From NCBI RefSeq assembly GCF_022352055.1, contig NZ_JAKRWM010000001.1, forward strand, positions 558,001-622,000: a DNA stretch of 64,000 nt, given 5' to 3'. Every line of letters starts with the position of its first letter. Positions within the stretch are counted from its first letter, which is position 1. Positions 8,858 through 16,442 of this stretch are shown piece by piece. Made by a program: the position numbers and the translations under genes. Under the pieces are notes generated by a model, which was given only the letters and a program-made list of their open reading frames with translations, did not search any database and had not been told where the DNA came from. This DNA is from Cohnella mopanensis (lineage in GTDB: Bacteria > Bacillota > Bacilli > Paenibacillales > Paenibacillaceae).

Positions 8858-8866
8858 TGTTATAAT
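8858..8866 (+). promoter_or_regulatory. Extended -10 promoter of the two-component operon
   Basis: TGTTATAAT (TG at 8858, hexamer at 8861–8866) forms an extended -10. The -35 position 17 bp upstream (8838–8843, CCCAGC) is not consensus, as expected for a promoter that needs an activator bound just upstream at the direct repeats. Confidence 0.55.
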
Positions 8867-8898
8867 GGGAATAAGTTTGTTAAGCCGGAGGATAAACC

Positions 8899-9609
8899 AT
8901 GAATGACTATTTAATTGCCGTCGTTGACGACGACCGGAATATACGCGAGTTAGTCGAAGCTTATTTGAAAAAAGAAAATTATCGTACCGTCGGGTTGGAA
9001 AGCGCAGAGGAAGCATTACAACAGTGGAAAAGCGATCCGCCGGACATGTGGGTGTTGGACGTGATGTTGCCGGGAATGGACGGTTACGAGTTCTGCAGAA
9101 CCATCCGCAGCGAAGCCGAAGTGCCGATCATCATGATTTCCGCACGGGATAACGAAGTCGACAAGATCCTCGGATTGGAGCTTGGAAGTGACGATTATAT
9201 GGTTAAGCCCTTCAGCCCTCGCGAACTGGTCGCCCGAGTAAAGCGCCATCTCCAACGATGGTACAAATCTAGGGCATCGGACGACGTTGCCCAAGATTCG
9301 CAATCATCGATGCGCATCGAAGTCGGACGACTTCAGTTGCTGCTTGAAGAGAGACGCGTCATCTGGAGCGGGGAAGAAGTCGAAGCAACGAGCAAGGAGT
9401 TCGCGCTGCTACGAATGTTCGCCGAGAGACCGAATCGAGCGTTCACCCGGGACGAGATTCTAATCTTAGTCTGGGGCGACGATTATTTCGGCAGCGATAG
9501 AGCGGTAGATCATCTGGTGAAGAGGTTACGCAAAAAAATAGACCAGCTTCCGATCGAATCTGTGTGGGGACATGGCTATCGATTACGAAGCGAGGGAGGC
9601 GAACTGTAA
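8899..9609 (+). CDS. OmpR/PhoB-family response regulator
   Basis: The 236-residue protein has a receiver domain (residues 4–120) and a winged-helix DNA-binding domain (about 135–232). Receiver landmarks are visible: the acidic pair Asp10/Asp11, phosphoacceptor Asp54 in VLDVMLPGMDG, Ser81 and Lys103 in VKPFSP. The GGAGG ribosome binding site is 9 bases upstream. It overlaps the kinase gene closely (stop at 9609, next start at 9611). The 11-bp direct repeats upstream suggest positive autoregulation. The signal and regulon are unknown. Confidence 0.95.
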   Translation: MNDYLIAVVDDDRNIRELVEAYLKKENYRTVGLESAEEALQQWKSDPPDMWVLDVMLPGMDGYEFCRTIRSEAEVPIIMISARDNEVDKILGLELGSDDYMVKPFSPRELVARVKRHLQRWYKSRASDDVAQDSQSSMRIEVGRLQLLLEERRVIWSGEEVEATSKEFALLRMFAERPNRAFTRDEILILVWGDDYFGSDRAVDHLVKRLRKKIDQLPIESVWGHGYRLRSEGGEL

Positions 9610-9610
9610 C

Positions 9611-11032
9611 ATGAAATTGGCTCATCAGATCAATTTGGCTTTCGGTATCCTGATCGCTCTCGTCATCGCGGTTACCGCAATCATAAACCACTACGTTCTA
9701 TTGGATCATTTCGTCGGGGCGCAGAAAGAAGAAATGCAGGAGATCGGACAGGAAATGACGGCACAGCTTCAGTCCGTTCAGCTAGAGAAAGCGGAGATCG
9801 GTGTAGCCAACACCGTACAGGCTCTTCAACCCGTAATGATTAAGAATGTCGCAGCGATGATCACGGATGACAAAGGAAACGTCGTTTACGGCACGGCTCC
9901 TACCGCAATGGCATCGGTTGCTTCGACAAAGTCGTTCCAGATGACGGCTCCGATTAGCGTACAACAGACGACGATCGGTGTACGCAAGATGATTGAAGGT
10001 AAAGATGATAGGTTCGTCGTCTCTGCGACGGCCATACCGCAAGGGACTCTGACTTTATATACGCCTATGGGCAAGATTAAGTCGATCGAACAAGCTTTGC
10101 TAGGCCGATTGCTAATCGTGCTGTGCGTCTCGGGGGCGCTGGTCTATTTGATAAGCTTGCTGATTACGAACAAACTCATTAAGCCGCTAATAAAATTAAG
10201 AGGAGAACTTAAGAAAGTGGAAAGCAGACATTTCTCCGAAGTACAGCTCGTTAAAGCGGGAGGAGAAATCGGTGCGGTTGCACAAACCGTATACGACCTT
10301 GCGGGAGAACTGGAGAGGTACAACCGCGTTCAGAAGCAATTTTTCCAGAATGCTTCGCATGAATTGAAAACTCCCTTGATGTCGATCGCCGGCTATGCGG
10401 AAGGAATTCGGGACGGCGTGTTCGAAGCCGAAGGGGCAAGAAAAGGCTTAGAGGTAATCTTGAGCGAAAGCGGAAGATTGAAGAACATCGTCACGGAAAT
10501 GACGTTGCTTGCGAAATTGGACAGCGAAGAGGATATAATCCAGATAACCGAAGTGGACATAAGAGAATTATTAACGGAAACAAGCGAACGAGTTAATCCT
10601 TTACTTGTCCAAAGAGGCTTAAAGCTGCGGATTCGGAATGAAGAGTTGCATAATGAACCGATTCTAATCCGAGCCGACCGCGATAAAATCTCGCAAGCGT
10701 TGCTTAATGTCGTGTCGAACGCTACCCGATATGCTAAAGAACAAATCGATATAGAATTAACATGTGATCACGACGATGCACGGATAGCGATATCCGATGA
10801 CGGAGCGGGATTTCCAACCGCGTTGCTGCCGTATTTGTTCCATAGGTTCGTTAAAGGCAAGGACGGAGAATCCGGGCTAGGGCTGGCCATCTCGCGAGCG
10901 ATCGTGGAGAGATGCCAAGGCCGGATTCAGGCAAGCAATCGCAAAGAAGGCGGAGCGGTTGTCACATTGACTTTACCGCTCGAAGGTAAGAAGAGAGCTT
11001 GGAATGTGAGAAACATGAATAAAGCAGTGTAG
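9611..11032 (+). CDS. Sensor histidine kinase, partner of the OmpR-type regulator
   Basis: The 473-residue kinase has two membrane helices (about residues 8–28 and 165–187) flanking an extracellular sensor of about 135 residues, then a HAMP linker and HisKA domain with phosphorylated His250 in NASHELKTPL. The ATPase domain carries the N box NVVSNATRYA, DDGAGFP and GLGLAI. The frame stays open upstream to 9572, but ATG 9611 lies 1 base after the regulator stop and begins the first membrane helix. It forms an operon with the regulator and ends at a terminator (11034–11071). The extracellular ligand is not known. Confidence 0.94.
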   Translation: MKLAHQINLAFGILIALVIAVTAIINHYVLLDHFVGAQKEEMQEIGQEMTAQLQSVQLEKAEIGVANTVQALQPVMIKNVAAMITDDKGNVVYGTAPTAMASVASTKSFQMTAPISVQQTTIGVRKMIEGKDDRFVVSATAIPQGTLTLYTPMGKIKSIEQALLGRLLIVLCVSGALVYLISLLITNKLIKPLIKLRGELKKVESRHFSEVQLVKAGGEIGAVAQTVYDLAGELERYNRVQKQFFQNASHELKTPLMSIAGYAEGIRDGVFEAEGARKGLEVILSESGRLKNIVTEMTLLAKLDSEEDIIQITEVDIRELLTETSERVNPLLVQRGLKLRIRNEELHNEPILIRADRDKISQALLNVVSNATRYAKEQIDIELTCDHDDARIAISDDGAGFPTALLPYLFHRFVKGKDGESGLGLAISRAIVERCQGRIQASNRKEGGAVVTLTLPLEGKKRAWNVRNMNKAV

Positions 11033-11033
11033 T

Positions 11034-11071
11034 AAAGGACCGACTTCGCTTAAATGCGAGGTGGGTCCTTT
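11034..11071 (+). terminator. Intrinsic terminator of the two-component operon
   Basis: The stem AAAGGACC with GGTCCTTT encloses a second short stem (ACTTCGC with GCGAGGT). It follows directly on the kinase stop codon. Confidence 0.8.
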
Positions 11072-11219
11072 GATCATTATCGACGTTCAATTCATGTGCC
11101 CATTCACGATAACCAGATAATCCCATGACAAATATCGACAATCGGTGATAAGATTCAATAGGTAAATACTACCGGAAATAAATAACATCGATGATATTGA
11201 GATGGCTTCGGAGGACAAC

Positions 11220-12641
11220 ATGAGCGAGCAGGAATTGGAGTTGCAAAATTCAAACGTCGAAAATATAGATGAGCGAGAACGGAGCGAAGAAGACAGGACC
11301 GAGGAAGAAGTTGCTGCATACGTCGGCAGTAAAGCCAATGTGTATCTGATAAAGTGGAATCACGGCAGTATGTGGAACTGGTCGGCTTTCTTCATGGGCG
11401 TCTATTGGATGTTATATCGTAAAATGTATATGTTCACAACGTTCGTGCTGTTTGGGTTTTCGATCGTAACTACGGGTATTTATCAAGTCATGAGCATGCT
11501 GGAATTCCCGATGGAAGACTATCCTTTGACATTTATGATCGTCGTATATGCGATCTTCAAGCTAAGCGTTGGCGTGATCGGCGATTCGCTCTATCAAGTT
11601 CACGTTTCCCGCAAACTGGCGAAGCTGAGTCATGAAACGGACAACATATCTAAACAGGAGCTTACGAGAAAGGGAGGTACTCATACCGTATTTCCTAGTA
11701 TTGTGCTGTCTCTTCAGTTAGTGTGCTACATTGTTGTTTTGATCGACGAGGATATGCTAAAGTTCAAAGCGCAATCCAATTCATTAGAAACAACAGAAGC
11801 ATCTGAATTCGCGATCCGAAAAGGCAGTATGGCTGAAATGGCGACTGCGATCACGGGTTCCAATTGGGAAGATAAAGTCGGCTATCAGCGTCTAGTCGAA
11901 TTTAGCCGTTGGATTCTCGAGGAGTGGCGGGGACAGGGAGCGGATATTGAATTACTTGGAAACGATCGGACGGCAGAGGCCGAGCTTTGGGCTCAGATGG
12001 CGTTGGAATATTTTGACGAGCCAGGAAACCGGGATAATACGTTAGTTGATGCGATGAGATGGATCGCGGATATATGGCCGACACTGATGTCATCAAGATC
12101 AAACGAGCGGCATCCGGAGTCCGCAGAGGATACGGGTAAAGTTGCGCAGCATGAGAATAAACAAACGTCGACACTTGAAAGTAAATTAATTGAAGCGGTT
12201 ATCTATGACGAGGAAGCGCATGTAAAACAATTGCTGGCGGAAGGGGCAAACCCTGACGCACGCGATGAATATGGGCAAACCGCCTTAATGTTAAGCGGAT
12301 ACTACAATCATCCCGGTATCATGAAGCTGCTTCTAGCCGCTAATGCCGATGCGACATTAAGCAAGGACGACGAAGGAGGCAATGCGCTGCTCTACGCCGT
12401 GAGCGATAGCCTCAATATCAACGGAGAAATCAACAAGTCGGAAGCGGATGTCGTTGCCATGGTGAAGCTACTGCTCCAATCCGGCAGCGATCCGAATAGC
12501 CGTTATACTTCAGGACTGTTAGAGGGTCAAACCGCGTTAATGGAAGCGGCACGTTCGTATCCGCAAGCGGCTGAACTATTGCTACAAGCAGGTGCTGAGC
12601 CGAACGTAAAGGATCAGAACGGAAACATTCCATCGGAATAG
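11220..12641 (+). CDS. DUF2628-like membrane protein with C-terminal ankyrin repeats
   Basis: The 473-residue protein has an acidic, charged N-terminus followed by a DUF2628-like stretch (NHGSMWNWSAFFMGVYWMLYRKMY, about residues 45–70), two or three membrane helices and one further helix near residue 165. The middle is soluble. Residues about 320–470 are three to four ankyrin repeats (GANPDARDEYGQTALMLSG and later copies). I start at ATG 11220 because CGGAGGA stands just before it; ATG 11202 has no ribosome binding site. Ankyrin repeats bind proteins, so it may tether a partner to the membrane. It is monocistronic and no specific function is known. Confidence 0.82.
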   Translation: MSEQELELQNSNVENIDERERSEEDRTEEEVAAYVGSKANVYLIKWNHGSMWNWSAFFMGVYWMLYRKMYMFTTFVLFGFSIVTTGIYQVMSMLEFPMEDYPLTFMIVVYAIFKLSVGVIGDSLYQVHVSRKLAKLSHETDNISKQELTRKGGTHTVFPSIVLSLQLVCYIVVLIDEDMLKFKAQSNSLETTEASEFAIRKGSMAEMATAITGSNWEDKVGYQRLVEFSRWILEEWRGQGADIELLGNDRTAEAELWAQMALEYFDEPGNRDNTLVDAMRWIADIWPTLMSSRSNERHPESAEDTGKVAQHENKQTSTLESKLIEAVIYDEEAHVKQLLAEGANPDARDEYGQTALMLSGYYNHPGIMKLLLAANADATLSKDDEGGNALLYAVSDSLNINGEINKSEADVVAMVKLLLQSGSDPNSRYTSGLLEGQTALMEAARSYPQAAELLLQAGAEPNVKDQNGNIPSE

Positions 12642-12682
12642 CGAAACACATATTTGCCAGGCGACAAGAAGATTATCGCCAA

Positions 12683-13405
12683 CTAAATCCGGCACAGCTC
12701 TTTCGGGCATTGCTCGCATCTGCATAGGTTCTTCAAGTAATCTAAATTTTTAATCGTAATGGTTCCGTCGCGCACGGAAATTACATCGGCTTTTTTTAAC
12801 TCGCTGAGCATCCGATTAACGCTTTCGCGGGCACAGCCGATGTAATCTCCTAATTCGGTGTTCGTCAGTTTGAGAGAAATATGTAACCCGTTATTATCGA
12901 CTAAACCGTAGCTATTGGACAAACGGATTAAAGTCGAACAAAGCGCTCCCTGCTTCCCGTACATCATCAGATCGCGCATCCTCGTTTGGGTCAGCCTCTG
13001 CATATAACCCATCCAATTCATAAATTCGATAGATAATTCCCCGTATTGCCACAGTAAAATCTCCAGATCGTTCTTTTGAATAATTCCGATTTCACATTTT
13101 TCAACCGTTAAAGCGGTAAATTGATGCTTGGGCTCTTCAAAAGGTTCCAGCTGTCCGAATAAATCGCCCTCATGATAGAGCGACATGATGTATTCTTTTC
13201 CTTCTTCGCTGAACTTCGTTACCTTGACTCTTCCGGAGTAGAGAAAAAACAGTTTGTCGGCAACATCGCCTTCATGAAAAATCGCTATGTCCGAGTTGAA
13301 TTTATGCGGATGCATAATTTGTTTCAGCTTTTCCAGACTCCCTTTCGAGAAGCAGAAGGAATTCCGGACAAGACAGGCCTTAGGCAATGCGCGAACGGAT
13401 TCCAT
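12683..13405 (-). CDS. fnr: Fnr-type oxygen-sensing Crp-family regulator
   Basis: The 240-residue protein has a cyclic-nucleotide-like beta-roll (about residues 20–130), a dimer helix and a Crp winged HTH (IGCARESVNRMLSELKK, 189–205). The C-terminus holds Cys230-x2-Cys233-x4-Cys238. This matches the three cysteines that bind the [4Fe-4S] cluster in B. subtilis Fnr (227, 230, 235); Asp145 is the best candidate for its unusual aspartate ligand. It should therefore activate anaerobic genes when oxygen is low. The start at 13405 is fixed by AAGGAGGTG; the longer frame to 13426 would swallow that site. A TGTGA-N6-TCACA box lies upstream, implying autoregulation. Confidence 0.88.
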   Translation of the reverse strand: MESVRALPKACLVRNSFCFSKGSLEKLKQIMHPHKFNSDIAIFHEGDVADKLFFLYSGRVKVTKFSEEGKEYIMSLYHEGDLFGQLEPFEEPKHQFTALTVEKCEIGIIQKNDLEILLWQYGELSIEFMNWMGYMQRLTQTRMRDLMMYGKQGALCSTLIRLSNSYGLVDNNGLHISLKLTNTELGDYIGCARESVNRMLSELKKADVISVRDGTITIKNLDYLKNLCRCEQCPKELCRI

Positions 13406-13433
13406 ATGAGGCACCTCCTTCACCATTAATGCC

Positions 13434-13476
13434 AGTATAACAAGGCTCTCGCGAAGGAAGTGTGATTTGCGTCACA
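13434..13476 (-). promoter_or_regulatory. Fnr box and -10 element of the fnr promoter
   Basis: TGTGATTTGCGTCACA (13461–13476) is a perfect TGTGA-N6-TCACA palindrome, the Crp/Fnr consensus. On the minus strand a -10 TATACT lies at 13439–13434. The box centre (13468.5) falls about 41.5 bp upstream of the expected start, the class II activating position, so Fnr should activate its own gene. Confidence 0.7.
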
Positions 13477-13502
13477 TTTAATATTATGACACTAAATATA
13501 AT

Positions 13503-13531
13503 TTGACAGTGACTATCAAAATGAATATACT
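13503..13531 (+). promoter_or_regulatory. Promoter and probable TetR operator of the DHA2 exporter
   Basis: TTGACA (13503–13508) and TATACT (13526–13531) are 17 bp apart, a near-consensus sigma-A promoter. The -35 lies in a 17-bp near-palindrome TTGACAGTGACTATCAA (13503–13519, one mismatched pair). A repressor bound there would block the promoter; the TetR-type gene after the exporter is the obvious candidate. Confidence 0.6.
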
Positions 13532-13575
13532 TCCATTATATCGGTCGACTACGACCGCGAAAGGTGGAGGTTCAA

Positions 13576-15093
13576 ATGCTAAATTCAAATTCGCGAAAAT
13601 GGTGGGTGCTCGGCGCGCTCAGCTTCGGTCTTCTAGCCGTCTCATTGGATTTGACGATTCTCAACGTCGCATTGCCCACTCTAGCATCCGACTTGGATGC
13701 TTCGACAAGCTCGCTTCAATGGATTGTCGATTCTTACACTCTTGTCCTGGCCGCGCTGCTGCTTCCAGCAGGAATGCTCGGAGACAGATTCGGTCGCAAG
13801 AAGTTTCTGCTCGCGGCATTAGTCGTATTCGGCGTCGCCTCTGTTGGGTGCGCCTTCTCCGATTCCTCGATGACTTTGATCGCGATGCGCTGTTTTCTCG
13901 GTTTAGGGGCTGCGTTTATTATGCCTTTGTCAATGGCGGTACTTCCGGTACTCTTCGAGGGAGCGGAGCGTACGAAGGCGATGATGCTATGGACGATGGC
14001 AAATATGTTCGGAATCCCTCTCGGTCCGATTTTAGGCGGATGGCTACTCAAGCATTACGATTGGGGATCCGTTTTCTTGATTAACTTGCCGTTCGCCGCC
14101 GTTGCGATTATTGCAGTAGCTTGGTTATTGCCTGAATCTCGAAGCGCAGTTCGAACGAGCTTTGACGGAACTGGAATCGTAACATCCAGCTTAGGGTTAA
14201 TCGGTATAACTTATGGAGTAATCCGCGCCGGAGAGCACGGATGGTCCGATCCGCTTGCATTAGGAGCAATCGTCATTGGCTTTCTGCTTGTATTATCCTT
14301 CGTGCTATGGCAACGCCGAACGTCACATCCTCTTATCGATCTGACTCTATTTCGTTCGGCGCGTTTCACGTGGGGCGCCGTGCTGGCAACGATCGCGACC
14401 TTTGCCATCTTCGGTCTTCTGTTTGCAACACCCCTTTACTTCCAAATTATCCAGGGGGCGGATTCGTTATCGACCGGTTTGCGTCTGCTTCCGTTGATCG
14501 GTGGATTGATCGTCGGGGCCAAAATAGCGCAAAGCCTCATATCCGGTTCCGGAGCCAAAGTCATTGCAGCGATAGGATTCGGCGTAATCGCGGTCGGTTT
14601 GGTAATTGGAGCAATGACCGGAGTAGATAGCGGGTATGGTTACGCCGCGATATGGATTACGATAACGGGGTTTGGACTAGGAATGGTCATGCCGACTTCG
14701 ATGGACGCCGCGCTTGGAGAACTATCCGCCGAAAGAAGCGGCATAGGATCCGCGCTTATTATGGTGATGCGCCAAGTCGGCGGAGCGTTCGGCGTTGCCT
14801 TGCTGGGTACCGCGCTTAACTCCACGTATCGATCCCAGTTGGATCTGGGCGGCGTTTCGGATTCCGTCGCCGAAACCGTCCGTCAGAGCGTAGTAATGGG
14901 ATCGATGATCGCAGATCGAATGTCTTCGGATTCTCTGCGGCTAACCGTGCATCAATCGTTTGTTCAAGGAATGGATATCCTTCTTATCATTTGCGGCGGA
15001 TTTGCTATTGCGGGCTTGGTTCTTACCATATTGTTCCTACCTCGAACATCCGATGCGCATCCGTCTAAGCAAGCGGTTAAGCTCGACCTATAA
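13576..15093 (+). CDS. DHA2-family MFS multidrug exporter (14 TM)
   Basis: The 505-residue protein belongs to the EmrB/QacA (DHA2) branch of the major facilitator superfamily: proton-driven efflux of drugs or other amphipathic compounds. Motifs seen are LDLTILNVALPTL in helix 1, the motif D1-like region, and motif A GDRFGRKKFL between helices 2 and 3. About 14 helices fit the length. ATG 13576 follows GGTGGAGG with 5-base spacing; the GTG at 13564 sits inside that site. A TetR-type regulator gene follows 68 bp downstream, and the promoter carries a palindrome over the -35. Confidence 0.93.
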   Translation: MLNSNSRKWWVLGALSFGLLAVSLDLTILNVALPTLASDLDASTSSLQWIVDSYTLVLAALLLPAGMLGDRFGRKKFLLAALVVFGVASVGCAFSDSSMTLIAMRCFLGLGAAFIMPLSMAVLPVLFEGAERTKAMMLWTMANMFGIPLGPILGGWLLKHYDWGSVFLINLPFAAVAIIAVAWLLPESRSAVRTSFDGTGIVTSSLGLIGITYGVIRAGEHGWSDPLALGAIVIGFLLVLSFVLWQRRTSHPLIDLTLFRSARFTWGAVLATIATFAIFGLLFATPLYFQIIQGADSLSTGLRLLPLIGGLIVGAKIAQSLISGSGAKVIAAIGFGVIAVGLVIGAMTGVDSGYGYAAIWITITGFGLGMVMPTSMDAALGELSAERSGIGSALIMVMRQVGGAFGVALLGTALNSTYRSQLDLGGVSDSVAETVRQSVVMGSMIADRMSSDSLRLTVHQSFVQGMDILLIICGGFAIAGLVLTILFLPRTSDAHPSKQAVKLDL

Positions 15094-15161
15094 CGTTGCC
15101 CATACCTCCCAAAAAGGGTAAACTGATAGGGAACATAAAAGAGTAACCGGGAGGCACGCGC

Positions 15162-15755
15162 GTGTTAACAGACGATCAGCCTAAGATCGGGCTTCGCGAG
15201 CGGAAAAAGATAAAGACTCGGGAAACGATCCAGCAGAACGCCATTCAACTTTTTCGCGAGCAAGGATATCAAGAGACGACGATCGAGCAGATCGCCGAAC
15301 GCTCGGAAATATCCCCCAGCACTCTATTCCGTTATTTTCCGACGAAGGAAGCACTCGTGTTGAGCGACGAATTCGATCCGTTACTCATTGAATATTTTCG
15401 AAAGCAGCCACGGCAGTTAACTCCGATACAAGCTTTCCGCCAAACGATCAAAGATGCAGCGGGTCATATTTCAACGAGTCAACGTCGGGCCATTAGAGAA
15501 CGGATGGAATTGATCATGTCGATCCCGGAGTTACGGGGAGCTAATATGAGCCAAACTTCTGAAACTTTGGTTATGATTGCTGGATTGATCGCGGAGCGAG
15601 AAGGGAAGTCGAGTAGCGATCTTGCGGAACTTGCGCTTGCTGGGGCTATCGTAGGGGCGGTACTAGGGGCACACATGTATTGCGTTCAGCATCCCGAAGC
15701 GGATTATATCGATGTGATCGAACAAATAGTAGCGAAGCTGGATGATGGATTCTGA
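15162..15755 (+). CDS. TetR-family regulator of the exporter
   Basis: The 197-residue protein has the TetR N-terminal HTH (TIEQIAERSEISPSTLFRYFPTKEALV, residues 40–65) and a helical ligand-binding C-terminal domain of the MftR/AcrR type. The start is GTG 15162 with GGGAGG upstream. It lies behind the DHA2 exporter in the same orientation and probably represses it from the palindrome at 13503–13519. The inducing ligand is unknown. Confidence 0.9.
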   Translation: MLTDDQPKIGLRERKKIKTRETIQQNAIQLFREQGYQETTIEQIAERSEISPSTLFRYFPTKEALVLSDEFDPLLIEYFRKQPRQLTPIQAFRQTIKDAAGHISTSQRRAIRERMELIMSIPELRGANMSQTSETLVMIAGLIAEREGKSSSDLAELALAGAIVGAVLGAHMYCVQHPEADYIDVIEQIVAKLDDGF

Positions 15756-15769
15756 ACAGCGGATTCAAC

Positions 15770-15805
15770 AAAAAACTACGACCCTAAAGGGATCGTAGTT
15801 TTTTG
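15770..15805. terminator. Bidirectional intrinsic terminator
   Basis: A long stem (AAAAAACTACGA with TCGTAGTTTTTT, with a further CCCT/AGGG inner stem) lies between the convergent TetR-type and VOC genes. Confidence 0.88.
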
Positions 15806-15818
15806 TCTTCAGTAGTAA

Positions 15819-16232
15819 TCAAGCCTCGTAATTGAATTGCCAGGTAATCCCGAACTTATCTGTTATACTGCCATAACATTTGCTCCAAAATGTTTCTTGA
15901 AGCTCCATGCCGACCTTACCGCCTTCTTTTAATCGATGAAAGGCGGTTTGAACTTCTTCCAAGCTGTTACTTACTATGGATAGACTAATATTGTTACCTG
16001 TAATGAATGGCATGCCGGGGAACACATCGGAGAACATGACATTACTTCCGCTAATATTAAGTCGCGCATGCATAATTAAATTTTTGGCTTCTTCGGGAAG
16101 TTCGAATCGGGGGTCCGGCGGATGATCGCCAAAAGTCATAAAGGGAGGCTTACCCGTTCCGAAAACTTGCGCGTAATACTCGACTGCTTCACGACAATTT
16201 CCATTGAAATTCAAATAGACGTCGACAGACAT
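15819..16232 (-). CDS. VOC-superfamily (PhnB-like) protein
   Basis: The 137-residue protein has the vicinal-oxygen-chelate fold of the PhnB/YjdN group (glyoxalase-like). It starts VDVYLNFNGNCREAVEYYAQVFG and ends YGSITDKFGITWQFNY, both typical of that group. The metal ligands of true glyoxalases are not conserved in PhnB-type proteins, and their reaction is generally unknown. It is monocistronic with a GAGG ribosome binding site. Confidence 0.85.
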   Translation of the reverse strand: MSVDVYLNFNGNCREAVEYYAQVFGTGKPPFMTFGDHPPDPRFELPEEAKNLIMHARLNISGSNVMFSDVFPGMPFITGNNISLSIVSNSLEEVQTAFHRLKEGGKVGMELQETFWSKCYGSITDKFGITWQFNYEA

Positions 16233-16442
16233 TTGCCTCGCTCCTTCGCCAGATATTTGGAATGCTCCACATCATTATAGGGATTTTTATTCGATTTATA
16301 CAAACCTTCGATTATTGAATTTGCACCGTTATTTTATAAATAGATCACATTAAATAGAATAATACGTTAGAATGGATGGGGATATCTAAGGAATAAATCG
16401 GCAATTCCCTATCCATGGAATGATAGAAAGCGAAGTGGTAGC

